64,000 nt of DNA from the NCBI GenBank assembly GCA_934772445.1, contig CAKVMJ010000002.1, forward strand, positions 1 to 64,000, in the 5' to 3' direction. The stretch is from an uncultured Clostridia bacterium (lineage in GTDB: Bacteria; Bacillota; Clostridia; Christensenellales; UBA1242). Within the stretch, counting starts at the first letter, position 1, and each line of letters opens with the position of its first letter. Positions 40,806-49,729 of this stretch are shown in pieces. The position numbers were made by a program, and so were the translations under genes. The notes beneath the pieces are model-generated. The model worked only from the letters and a program-made list of their open reading frames with translations, was not told where the DNA came from and made no database searches.

Positions 40806-41390
40806 TTGGGAATTTTAGAAGAAATATATGCGTATGCTAAAGAAAATCATGTTCCGATTGTTAGAGATATAACTAAAGATTATTTGATTGAAGAGGTGAA
40901 ACATTCAAAACCAAATAGTATTTTAGAGATTGGTACGGCAATTGGATATTCTGGAAGTTTGATGCTATTAAACTCAAACGCAAAATTAGTAACATTAGAA
41001 AAAAACGAAACCAGTTTTGAAATTGCTAAATCCAATTTTGAAAAGCTTGGTTTAACTGATAGGGTTGAACAAATATTGGGTGATGCAATGGAAACCTTGC
41101 AAGAATTAGTGAAACAGGGAAGAACTTTTGATTTTATCTTTTTAGATGGACCTAAAGGACAATATTTTAGGTATTTGCAAATTATAAAGCACCTTGTGAA
41201 AAGTGGTTCTGTGATATTTGCAGATAATGTTGAATATTTCGGTATGGTTAAATCTAATGTTTACCCTCATAGAAAGAAAACAATAGTTGTTTCATTGCAA
41301 AACTATTTAAACGAAGTGGAAAATAGCCCATCGTTTGAAACTAAGGTTTATGATATAGATGATGGATTTTCTATAACTAAAGTCAAATAA
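40806..41390 (+). CDS. trmR: tRNA 5-hydroxyuridine methyltransferase TrmR-like
   Basis: 194-aa SAM-dependent O-methyltransferase with motif I LEIGTAIGYSG (about residues 39-49) and the metal-site segment FIFLDGPKGQY. The catechol-O-methyltransferase-like fold, and above all the next gene being a U32 peptidase of the TrhP type, match B. subtilis yrrM (trmR), which turns 5-hydroxyuridine at tRNA position 34 into 5-methoxyuridine. The start is TTG 40806, with AGAGGAAAAGATT upstream. The gap to trhP is 17 bases. Confidence 0.82.
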   Translation: MGILEEIYAYAKENHVPIVRDITKDYLIEEVKHSKPNSILEIGTAIGYSGSLMLLNSNAKLVTLEKNETSFEIAKSNFEKLGLTDRVEQILGDAMETLQELVKQGRTFDFIFLDGPKGQYFRYLQIIKHLVKSGSVIFADNVEYFGMVKSNVYPHRKKTIVVSLQNYLNEVENSPSFETKVYDIDDGFSITKVK

Positions 41391-41407
41391 ATATAAAGGA
41401 GAAAAAT

Positions 41408-42616
41408 ATGTTAGAATTATTATCGCCAGCTGGAAGTATGGATAAATTAAAAACTGCATTTTATTTTGGTGCTGATGCTTGTTATTTTGCTGGTAAAAAA
41501 TTTGGATTGAGAGCTTTTGCAGATAACTTTGATGATGATGAGTTAAAAGAAAGTGTTGATTATGCTCATTCACTTGGAAAGAAATGTTATATAACTGTGA
41601 ATATTCTAGCGCATAATGGAGATTTTGATGGATTAAAAGAATATTTGCAATACCTTGAAAAAATTAAGGTTGATGCAATAATTGTTAGTGATATTGGTAT
41701 TATGTCTTATGCAAAACAATATGCACCATCTCTTCCTATTCATATTTCCACTCAAGCAAATATTACAAATAAATATTCTGCTATGGAATTTGTTAAGATG
41801 GGTGCTTCAAGATTAATCCTAGCTAGAGAACTTTCAATAAATGAAATAAAAGAGATTAGGGAAGCAGTTCCTAAAGATGTTGAGATTGAATGTTTTGTTC
41901 ACGGTGCTATGTGTATTTCATATTCTGGTAGATGTTTGCTATCTAATTATTTGTCTGGTAGAGATAGTAATAGGGGTGCTTGTATTCAAGCTTGCAGATT
42001 TGAATATTGTATCACAGAGAAGAGTAGGCACGAAGGCGAGCAATATGAAATTCAAGAAGATAATCGCGGAACATATATTTTAAATAGCAAAGACCTTTGT
42101 ATGATAAAACATCTTAAAGAGATGGTTGATGCTGGTATTACAAGTTTTAAAATTGAAGGAAGAATGAAAAGTCCATATTATGTTGCCACTGTAACAAATG
42201 CTTATAGAAGAGCAATTGATGCCATAACTAAAAATAAAGATGTAAACCTAGATGAGCTAGAACAAGAATTGCAAAAGGCTAGCCATAGAAGATATACCAC
42301 TGGTTTTTATTTTGGAGCAAAAGATAAAGAATGTATTGAATCAAGTATGCCAGTTCAAACTCACGAATTTATGGCTGTTGTGTTAGAAAATTCAAATGAT
42401 GGTTATGCTTTGATTGAGCAAAGAAATAGATTTAAAGTTGGGGAAACTTTAGAAGTGTTATCTCCATCTGAAAACTTTAATAAGCAAATTGAAATAACAG
42501 AAATGTTAAATGAAAATGGCGAACAAGTTTTAGATGCAAGTTTGGTTCAACAAAAACTAAGATTAAAAACTTCATTAAATCTAAATGCTGGCGATATTTT
42601 AAGAAAGAAAATTTAA
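41408..42616 (+). CDS. trhP: Peptidase U32 family tRNA hydroxylation protein TrhP
   Basis: 402 aa, with the U32 signature around ECFVHGAMCISYSGRCLLSN (about residues 159-178) and four cysteines (CMIKHL, GACIQACRFEYC) expected to hold an iron-sulfur cluster. TrhP proteins start tRNA U34 5-hydroxylation together with prephenate-dependent chemistry; B. subtilis has paired trhP1 and trhP2, here there is one. AAAGGAGAAAAAT precedes the ATG. The preceding trmR would use its product, so the two genes form a pathway operon. Confidence 0.85.
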   Translation: MLELLSPAGSMDKLKTAFYFGADACYFAGKKFGLRAFADNFDDDELKESVDYAHSLGKKCYITVNILAHNGDFDGLKEYLQYLEKIKVDAIIVSDIGIMSYAKQYAPSLPIHISTQANITNKYSAMEFVKMGASRLILARELSINEIKEIREAVPKDVEIECFVHGAMCISYSGRCLLSNYLSGRDSNRGACIQACRFEYCITEKSRHEGEQYEIQEDNRGTYILNSKDLCMIKHLKEMVDAGITSFKIEGRMKSPYYVATVTNAYRRAIDAITKNKDVNLDELEQELQKASHRRYTTGFYFGAKDKECIESSMPVQTHEFMAVVLENSNDGYALIEQRNRFKVGETLEVLSPSENFNKQIEITEMLNENGEQVLDASLVQQKLRLKTSLNLNAGDILRKKI

Positions 42617-42636
42617 TTTTACTATAATAATTAAAA

Positions 42637-42681
42637 ACAAAAAAGAAGCAATATTATAAATTTATATTGCCTCTTTTTTTA

Positions 42682-42682
<1 letters not shown>
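42637..42682. terminator. Bidirectional terminator between trhP and groEL
   Basis: AAAAAAGAAGCAATAT and ATATTGCCTCTTTTTTT pair with one mismatch; A and T runs on both sides serve both convergent genes. Confidence 0.85.
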
Positions 42683-44265
<1,583 letters not shown>

Positions 44266-44275
44266 TCATTTCTCC

Positions 44276-44557
44276 TTATTCAATAATTGCTAAAATATCT
44301 GATTGTTTTATTAAAATAAATTCTTCTCCATCAATGTTAAATTCATTGCCTGCATATTTATTGTATAAAACATTATCTCCAACCTTAACTTTGAAATCTA
44401 TCTCTTCGCCATTTAATTTTCCACCAGTGCCAATCTCCATAACTTTTGCAAGTATGGGTTTTGCTTGAGCAGTGTCTGGTAAAATAATATTTGTTTTTTC
44501 TCGTTGCTCTTTAATTTGTTTTAAAACAACTCTATCAAATAATGGGGTAATCTTCAT
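44276..44557 (-). CDS. groES: Co-chaperonin GroES
   Basis: 93 aa heptameric lid for GroEL. PLFDRVVLKQIKEQREKTN, the mobile loop IILPDTAQAKP, VGDNVLYNKYAG and FILIKQSDILAIIE are standard. AAAGGAGATAAAT precedes the ATG. First gene of the groESL operon, under a sigma-A-like promoter at 44639-44668. Confidence 0.95.
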   Translation of the reverse strand: MKITPLFDRVVLKQIKEQREKTNIILPDTAQAKPILAKVMEIGTGGKLNGEEIDFKVKVGDNVLYNKYAGNEFNIDGEEFILIKQSDILAIIE

Positions 44558-44638
44558 ATTTATCTCCTTTTAAATTTTTAGACAAAAATTCCTCTATTTA
44601 TGATTTATTTCCAAAAATTCTTGCCTTAAACCTATGCT

Positions 44639-44668
44639 ATTATATATCTATGATTTAAGTATTTTCAA
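44639..44668 (-). promoter_or_regulatory. groESL promoter
   Basis: On the minus strand TTGAAA (44668-44663), 18 bases and TATAAT (44644-44639). No TTAGCACTC-N9-GAGTGCTAA (CIRCE) lies between it and groES, so HrcA control is not supported here. Confidence 0.7.
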
Positions 44669-44738
44669 TTTGAACTGACATTTAAAAATCATAATTTGCC
44701 AAGTTTTAAAATATCTTATTTTAATAGGAGATAGAATA

Positions 44739-45548
44739 ATGAAAGAACAGTATGCAGATGGAGTGAAAATAATAAAGAGAAAAAGAAAATTTAAGGTTTT
44801 TGGAATTTTAATGATAGCACTAAGCTGTATTTTAGTTGTTTGCTCATTAAGTTCAATTTTATCTCGAACTTTAAATTTAGAAAATTTCTCGCTAGTTTCA
44901 TTTATTTTCGGACAAAGTGATAATAAAATTGAAAAGCATACTCTTTATGCTGTAACATTAGGCGAGTTTGAAGATAAAAAACAATGCCAAGATGTGGCAC
45001 TTGGTTCATCTGTGGCTGGTGCTAGCGGATATGTTTGGAAAAATAAAGATAAAAGTTTTTACGCAATCGGCTCAATATATTTAAGTGAAGATGATGCAAA
45101 GAAGGTGGCTGAGGGGTTAAATAGCAGTGTTTACACAGTTGATGTTAAGCAAATAGAGTTTAAAGAAGTTACATTTGACATAACAAAAAAAGATAAGGAT
45201 ACTATTTCTTTGTGTGTTTCCGCTTTATCTTATTTAAACGATTTATTTAATAATTTTTCAACCACATCTATGCAATTAGAAAAAGGTGAAATTTCGTATG
45301 TGGCAAGTGCTAGTTTTATAAACGCATATAAAAGCGAAATTAAAACCTATGAAACAAAGTTTGATTTGCTTTTAAAAGAAAATTCAGATGAAACGCTTAA
45401 AAAATTGCTTGCTGGATTTGTTGCAATAGAAACGAGCCTTGATAGTACGGTAAACACTCTTCTATCCAATTTTTCGCCAGTAAGCGACATAAAATATGGT
45501 TTAGCGGATTTTGTTTTTCATTATCACGCACTAATTTTATCAATATAA
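44739..45548 (+). CDS. SPOR-like membrane protein (269 aa)
   Basis: One N-terminal membrane helix (residues about 20-45, FGILMIALSCILVVCSLSS) is followed by a SPOR-like module (HTLYAVTLGEFEDKKQCQDV to SIYLSEDDAKKVAEGL), which typically binds denuded septal peptidoglycan. The C-terminal half is helical. AATAGGAGATAGAATA precedes the ATG. Short SPOR proteins of this plan are common in spore-forming Clostridia. It is divergent from groESL and upstream of lspA. Confidence 0.75.
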   Translation: MKEQYADGVKIIKRKRKFKVFGILMIALSCILVVCSLSSILSRTLNLENFSLVSFIFGQSDNKIEKHTLYAVTLGEFEDKKQCQDVALGSSVAGASGYVWKNKDKSFYAIGSIYLSEDDAKKVAEGLNSSVYTVDVKQIEFKEVTFDITKKDKDTISLCVSALSYLNDLFNNFSTTSMQLEKGEISYVASASFINAYKSEIKTYETKFDLLLKENSDETLKKLLAGFVAIETSLDSTVNTLLSNFSPVSDIKYGLADFVFHYHALILSI

Positions 45549-45560
45549 GTTAAAAAGAAT

Positions 45561-45588
45561 TTGTAAATAGTTAAAAATTTGTTATACT
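45561..45588 (+). promoter_or_regulatory. lspA promoter, possibly giving a leaderless mRNA
   Basis: TTGTAA (45561-45566), 16 bases and TATACT (45583-45588). The ATG of lspA begins seven bases after the -10, about where transcription should start, and there is no ribosome binding site. Confidence 0.6.
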
Positions 45589-45594
45589 TACAAT

Positions 45595-46095
45595 ATGAGG
45601 AAAATCAATGTAAAGAGTATTTTAATAAAGGTTGCGATTGTTGTTGGACTTGTGGCAGTGGATTTAATTACAAAAAAACTGGCACAAGTTTATTTGCAGA
45701 ATAAAGAAACAATAACACTTATTCCGAATATACTTGAGCTTAGTTTTGTTAAAAACTCAGGTGCTTCTTTTGGTATGATGTCGGATAAAACATTAATTTT
45801 AACGATTTTTTCAGGCGTTTTTATTGTTGGTATAATTATTTATGATTATTTCTTAGGAGATAATAATAAATTGTATATTTCTGCATTTGTATTAATCTTG
45901 GCTGGTGCAATTGGCAATTTTGTTGAAAGAGTTGGTGTAATGCACGAAGTTACAGATTTTATAGGTATGTTTAATTGGTATGTTTGTAATATAGCGGATA
46001 TATTTATTTGCGTTGGTATTGCATTATATATGTTATATTGCATTTTGGATATTGTTAATAAAAGGAAAACTAAAGATGCTAAAGATAATAGTTGA
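45595..46095 (+). CDS. lspA: Lipoprotein signal peptidase (signal peptidase II)
   Basis: 166 aa, four membrane helices; cleaves prolipoproteins ahead of the lipid-modified cysteine. DLITKKLA, FVKNSGASFGM, and the C-terminal pair of motifs are recognisable. The second catalytic Asp is present in NIADIF, but the first, normally in GNxxDR, is Glu here (GNFVER). Family alignment is otherwise good. No ribosome binding site is seen; the promoter suggests a leaderless transcript. rluD overlaps the end by 20 bases, the usual lspA-rluD pairing. Confidence 0.9.
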   Translation: MRKINVKSILIKVAIVVGLVAVDLITKKLAQVYLQNKETITLIPNILELSFVKNSGASFGMMSDKTLILTIFSGVFIVGIIIYDYFLGDNNKLYISAFVLILAGAIGNFVERVGVMHEVTDFIGMFNWYVCNIADIFICVGIALYMLYCILDIVNKRKTKDAKDNS

Positions 46096-46975
46096 AAAAA
46101 GTTCGAGGCTTGATTTGTTGCTTTTGGAAAACATTCCTTCCCACACTCGTTCGTATATAAAAAATATGATAACCGAAGGCAAAGTACTAGTTAACGGAAA
46201 AGAAGAAAAAAAAGCGGGCTTTGAAGTAAAAAAAGGTGATGAAGTTGAATTTGAACTTCTAGAACCAATTCCATTAGAGGCTAAAGCGGAAAATATACCG
46301 CTAGATATAGTTTATGAAGATGATGATTTGTTGGTTATAAATAAACCTCAAGGAATGGTGGTTCATCCAGCTGTTAAGAATTATGAAGGTACACTTGTTA
46401 ATGCGCTTTTATATCAAGTTAAAGATTTAAGCGGAATAAATGGTGTAATGAGGCCGGGAATTGTTCATAGGCTTGATAAAGATACATCTGGACTTTTGCT
46501 TGTTGCTAAAAACGATTTTGCTCATAATTCTCTATCTAAGCAAATTCAAGAAAAAACTTGTAAAAGATATTATATCGCTTTAGTACAAAATAGAATGAAA
46601 GAAAGCGAAGGCGAGATAAAAACATATATTGGAAGAGATCCAAAAAATAGGCTGAAGATGGCAGTTGTAAAAGATGGTAAGATTGCAGATACATTCTTTA
46701 AAGTTTTGAAAAATTATGTTGGTTATTCGCTTTGTGAATTTGAATTAAAAACTGGTAGAACACATCAAATAAGAGTTCATAGTGCGTATATTAATCACCC
46801 AATCGTGGGAGATAAATTATATAATCCTAATAAATGCAAATTCGATGTTGTGGGTCAGATGCTCCACGCATATAAAATAAAATTTTATCAACCAACCACT
46901 AATAAACTCTTGGAGTTTGAAGTTCCGTTGCCTGAATATTTTACAAAGATTTTGGAAAGGTTAAAAGAAGAATAG
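46076..46975 (+). CDS. rluD: Ribosomal large subunit pseudouridine synthase RluD family
   Basis: 299 aa. N-terminal S4 RNA-binding domain (SRLDLLLLENIPSHTRSYIK) and RluA-type catalytic domain with GIVHRLDKDTSGLLLVAK, whose aspartate is the nucleophile. C-terminal RTHQIRVH is also conserved. ATG 46076 is chosen by AAAGGAAAACTAAAG upstream; the frame is open earlier, inside lspA. It overlaps lspA by 20 bases, showing coupling. It could modify 23S rRNA helix 69 or another site; which one is not decided by sequence. Confidence 0.93.
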   Translation: MLKIIVEKSSRLDLLLLENIPSHTRSYIKNMITEGKVLVNGKEEKKAGFEVKKGDEVEFELLEPIPLEAKAENIPLDIVYEDDDLLVINKPQGMVVHPAVKNYEGTLVNALLYQVKDLSGINGVMRPGIVHRLDKDTSGLLLVAKNDFAHNSLSKQIQEKTCKRYYIALVQNRMKESEGEIKTYIGRDPKNRLKMAVVKDGKIADTFFKVLKNYVGYSLCEFELKTGRTHQIRVHSAYINHPIVGDKLYNPNKCKFDVVGQMLHAYKIKFYQPTTNKLLEFEVPLPEYFTKILERLKEE

Positions 46976-46988
46976 AGAGGAGAAAAAT

Positions 46989-47270
46989 ATGGGAAATAAT
47001 AATTCAACAAATAATTGGCGTCATTTTATTAATTTTCTTGCTTATGTTGCCGTAATAATGATAGGACTAGCCTTAGCATTATCATTTATATTAAATAAAC
47101 TAGGCGTTAGTTCAAGCGTTTGTGGTAGTTTAACCACGATTGCAAACGCGCTTGCATATATCATAGTTTCAATATCTGCATTTTACTATTCAAGAAGTAA
47201 AAGAAATGCTTGGTTCTTTGTTTTATGGTTAATTGCAACAGTATTAATTATTGTATTTATGATTTTATAA
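46989..47270 (+). CDS. Small membrane protein (93 aa)
   Basis: Three hydrophobic segments (about residues 15-37, 45-63 and 70-92), little soluble sequence and no recognised motif. AGAGGAGAAAAAT precedes the ATG, 13 bases after rluD, so it is probably co-transcribed with lspA-rluD. A second small membrane gene follows. No function can be given. Confidence 0.7.
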   Translation: MGNNNSTNNWRHFINFLAYVAVIMIGLALALSFILNKLGVSSSVCGSLTTIANALAYIIVSISAFYYSRSKRNAWFFVLWLIATVLIIVFMIL

Positions 47271-47292
47271 TTTTAATTCTAACGGAAGAAAA

Positions 47293-47640
47293 ATGAATTT
47301 TTTGAAGAAAATTTGGTCGAGTAAACTTAATAGAGTGATAATAATCACAGTTTGTGTAACTGCTATAAGTTTTTTCGTTTCTATTTATATAGGATTTTTA
47401 AAGTACTTAACTTTAGCAAGTTTGCTTGCTCTTTGTATTGAAGGTGCAATAAAATGTTTTGTAAAGCCAAAGAATGAAAATAATATAAAAGAATTTTTTC
47501 CGCAATCTAATAATATAAAGGAAAATTTAAAAGAAGAACATGAGGAAAATTTGAATAAACTTAATAGAATGATGTTTGGCTTTTTATGTATTGTTTTAGC
47601 AATTGTTATAATATTTATGTTTATTAGGAATATTTTTTAA
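47293..47640 (+). CDS. Small membrane protein (115 aa)
   Basis: Two hydrophobic segments near the N-terminus (VIIITVCVTAISFFVSIYIG; LTLASLLALCIEGAIKCF), a charged middle loop rich in Lys, Glu and Asn, and a C-terminal hydrophobic helix. No family is recognised. CGGAAGAAAA is a modest binding site. It is the last gene before a terminator and likely belongs to the lspA transcript. Confidence 0.65.
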   Translation: MNFLKKIWSSKLNRVIIITVCVTAISFFVSIYIGFLKYLTLASLLALCIEGAIKCFVKPKNENNIKEFFPQSNNIKENLKEEHEENLNKLNRMMFGFLCIVLAIVIIFMFIRNIF

Positions 47641-47653
47641 GAAAACTAGATAT

Positions 47654-47685
47654 AAAGAATACTCAAAATAGGTATTCTTTTTTTT
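47654..47685 (+). terminator. Terminator after the lspA-rluD group
   Basis: AAAGAATAC and GTATTCTTT around nine bases, followed by seven T residues. Confidence 0.85.
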
Positions 47686-47809
47686 GTTCTCTAATATATT
47701 AGTTGTATAAAAAGTAACATTCGACATTTAATTATAAAAGCATACATTATTAGATAAAAATCTTTTAAAGTTAAATTTGAATTATGAGTTAATATAAAGG
47801 AGTTCAGGC

Positions 47810-48574
47810 TTGAAATTTTTAGTTATTTATAAAAAGTACTTAAAACTTGCATTGGTTTGCTTGGTATGTATTATTCTACTTTCGCTAAACTTTGGTGGCG
47901 GAGCGAGTGCTTCAGTTTACTTTGGTTATGCGCCAAGGCTTGTACCAATCTATAATGTTGACACAACCGAAAAACGAGTTGCTATTTCATTTGATTCAGC
48001 TTGGGGTGCGGATAAAACAACGAAGATTGTGGATATTGTAAAAGAATATGGCTTTAATGCAACATTCTTCTTGGTAGGTTTTTGGGTTGATGATTATCCA
48101 GATATGGTGAAATATATTATGGATAATAATCTTGAAATCGGTACACATTCAAATACTCATCCAGATTTTACCACTCTTTCAGCTTCTCAGATGCGATTAG
48201 AACTAGAAACCAGTATTGAAAAAATAGAGAAAATCACAAATAAAAAGGTGGAATTATTTAGAGCACCTTATGGTGCGTATAATAATCAAATGTTAAATAT
48301 CACTGGTGAGATGGGATTAAAAACAATTCAATGGGATGTGGATACCCTTGATTGGAAAGGTTTGAGCGGATTGGAAATTTGCGAGAGAGTTATGGGCAGG
48401 GTTAAAGAAGGTTCAATTATTCTTTGCCATAACAATTCCGACCATATCTTAGATGCGTTACCATTATTGTTAGAACGCTTAAAAAATGCGGGATATACTG
48501 TTGGAAGTGTTGGAGAATTGATATATCAAACAGACTATTATATAGATAATCTAGGAATTCAGCATAAAAATTAA
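47810..48574 (+). CDS. Polysaccharide deacetylase (PdaB-like, spore type)
   Basis: 254 aa with an N-terminal signal-anchor (LALVCLVCIILLSLNFGG) and a NodB domain. ISFDSAWGADKT corresponds to the first motif, with WG as in the spore-specific PdaB/YbaN group, GTHSNTHPDF gives the metal-binding HSxxH, and RAPYGAYN the third motif. These enzymes remove acetyl groups from peptidoglycan, and PdaB is needed to keep spores stable. AAAGGAGTTCAGGC precedes TTG 47810. The SSB-like gene follows after 19 bases. Confidence 0.88.
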   Translation: MKFLVIYKKYLKLALVCLVCIILLSLNFGGGASASVYFGYAPRLVPIYNVDTTEKRVAISFDSAWGADKTTKIVDIVKEYGFNATFFLVGFWVDDYPDMVKYIMDNNLEIGTHSNTHPDFTTLSASQMRLELETSIEKIEKITNKKVELFRAPYGAYNNQMLNITGEMGLKTIQWDVDTLDWKGLSGLEICERVMGRVKEGSIILCHNNSDHILDALPLLLERLKNAGYTVGSVGELIYQTDYYIDNLGIQHKN

Positions 48575-48593
48575 AAACATAGGAGATAAAATT

Positions 48594-49289
48594 ATGAGCA
48601 ACAATGAAATAAATAATAAGGTGCAGATTGCAGGAGAGGTGGTAAGCGAACCAAAGTTTAGTCACGAAATATATGGCGAAAACTTTTATGAGTTTGATGT
48701 GAAAGTTAATAGACTTTCAAATAGTTTTGATACCATTCCAGTAACTGTTTCAGATAGACTTTTAAATGGTAAGGAATTAAGTGTTGGTAAATTTATAGAG
48801 GGAATTGGTCAATATAGAAGCTATAATAAATTAGATGGTGAAAAGAGCAGGCTTCTTCTAACTATATTCTTGCGTGAGTTAGAGGTTAAAGAAACTATCG
48901 AACAAACAAATAGTATTCAAATAGTTGGTTATGTATGTAAAGAACCGATTTATAGAACAACACCTTTTAATAGAGAAATATGCGATGTTTTACTAGCAGT
49001 TAACAGAAATTATGGGAAAAGTGATTATATTCCTTGCATTGCTTGGGGTAGAAACGCTAGATTTGTTAAAAACTTTAAGGTTGGCGATAAAGTGAGAGTG
49101 GAAGGAAGAATACAGAGCCGTGAATACCAAAAGAAAGTTGAAAACGAAGAAACTCTAACTAAAACAGCGTATGAGGTTTCATTAAGTAAGATTAGTTTGG
49201 TAAATGATAGTAATATAACATTTAGCGAAACTTCAAGGGAAGCCGATGTTGTTAGTAAGGAAATTATAAAAGGGGTTTATGCGATATAA
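48594..49289 (+). CDS. Single-stranded DNA-binding protein-like, two OB folds
   Basis: 231 aa containing two SSB-like OB domains: residues about 5-105 (VQIAGEVVSEPKFSHEIYGE and on) and about 107-215 (IQIVGYVCKEPIYRTTPFNR, PCIAWGRNARFVKNFKVGDK). Ordinary bacterial SSB has one such domain and an acidic tip; the tip (DDDIPF) is absent here. AGGAGATAAAATT precedes the ATG. It could be an accessory SSB used in sporulation or competence. The last ordinary gene before the hairpin-rich region and restriction island. Confidence 0.78.
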   Translation: MSNNEINNKVQIAGEVVSEPKFSHEIYGENFYEFDVKVNRLSNSFDTIPVTVSDRLLNGKELSVGKFIEGIGQYRSYNKLDGEKSRLLLTIFLRELEVKETIEQTNSIQIVGYVCKEPIYRTTPFNREICDVLLAVNRNYGKSDYIPCIAWGRNARFVKNFKVGDKVRVEGRIQSREYQKKVENEETLTKTAYEVSLSKISLVNDSNITFSETSREADVVSKEIIKGVYAI

Positions 49290-49343
49290 TGATTTTAAAA
49301 AAAGAAGCTTAGTCAATGCTGTTTGAAACTAGCAAAATATAAG

Positions 49344-49376
49344 CACTTTAATCTACAAAAGATTAAAGTGTTTTTC
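49344..49376 (+). terminator. Intrinsic terminator
   Basis: CACTTTAATC and GATTAAAGTG form a 10-bp stem followed by TTTTT, 55 bases after the SSB-like gene. Confidence 0.85.
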
Positions 49377-49414
49377 CTCTCTCTTAACTAAAAAAAGAAA
49401 CAAAAATTACTGAA

Positions 49415-49463
49415 GTTGTCAAGGATTGTCGCCAATAGCGACATACACTTTAACCTTGACAAC
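49415..49463. repeat. Nested hairpin A
   Basis: Outer arms GTTGTCAAGG (49415-49424) and CCTTGACAAC (49454-49463) are perfect. Inside are a 2-base 5' bulge, inner arms TGTCGC (49427-49432) and GCGACA (49438-49443) with a 5-base loop, and a 10-base 3' bulge. No T run follows, so it is not a terminator. It shares ATAGCGACA and general architecture with hairpin B. Confidence 0.75.
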
Positions 49464-49509
49464 AAAGAATATTTGTTTACCATAATAAGAAAGAGAAGAA
49501 AAAATAACA

Positions 49510-49556
49510 GCAAAAAGCGAAAGTGTGTTATGTTTACCAACACTTTCGCTTTTTGC
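49510..49556. repeat. Hairpin C, 17-bp perfect stem
   Basis: GCAAAAAGCGAAAGTGT (49510-49526) pairs fully with 49540-49556 across a 13-base loop. The T5 in the 3' arm would make it a bidirectional terminator, but the stem is unusually long and continues past the T run. Confidence 0.75.
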
Positions 49557-49580
49557 ATTCTTTAATTTAGTTTATAAGTG

Positions 49581-49634
49581 TGTGCTTGTCTTCGGTGGAG
49601 CATAGCGACACCGACTTGTATCAAGACAAGCACA
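49581..49634. repeat. Nested hairpin B
   Basis: Outer arms TGTGCTTGTC (49581-49590) and GACAAGCACA (49625-49634) are perfect; inside are a 1-base 5' bulge, inner arms TCGGTG (49592-49597) and CACCGA (49609-49614), an 11-base loop and a 10-base 3' bulge. The layout copies hairpin A though arm sequences differ, and both contain ATAGCGACA. Confidence 0.75.
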
Positions 49635-49729
49635 TGTTTAACTGCCAAATTATAGTTTTATATCTTCAAACATTGAAGAATATTTAATTTCGTGCTATAA
49701 TTTTAGAAAATTTTAACAAAGGAAAAGTT

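Noticed and set aside
44558..44738. CIRCE element before groES
   Set aside because: No TTAGCACTC-N9-GAGTGCTAA or near match on either strand between 44558 and 44738.
49415..49634. Nested hairpins as integron attC sites or retron RNA
   Set aside because: Arms begin GTTG and end CAAC in the wrong orientation for the attC R boxes, and there is no integrase or reverse transcriptase in the window.
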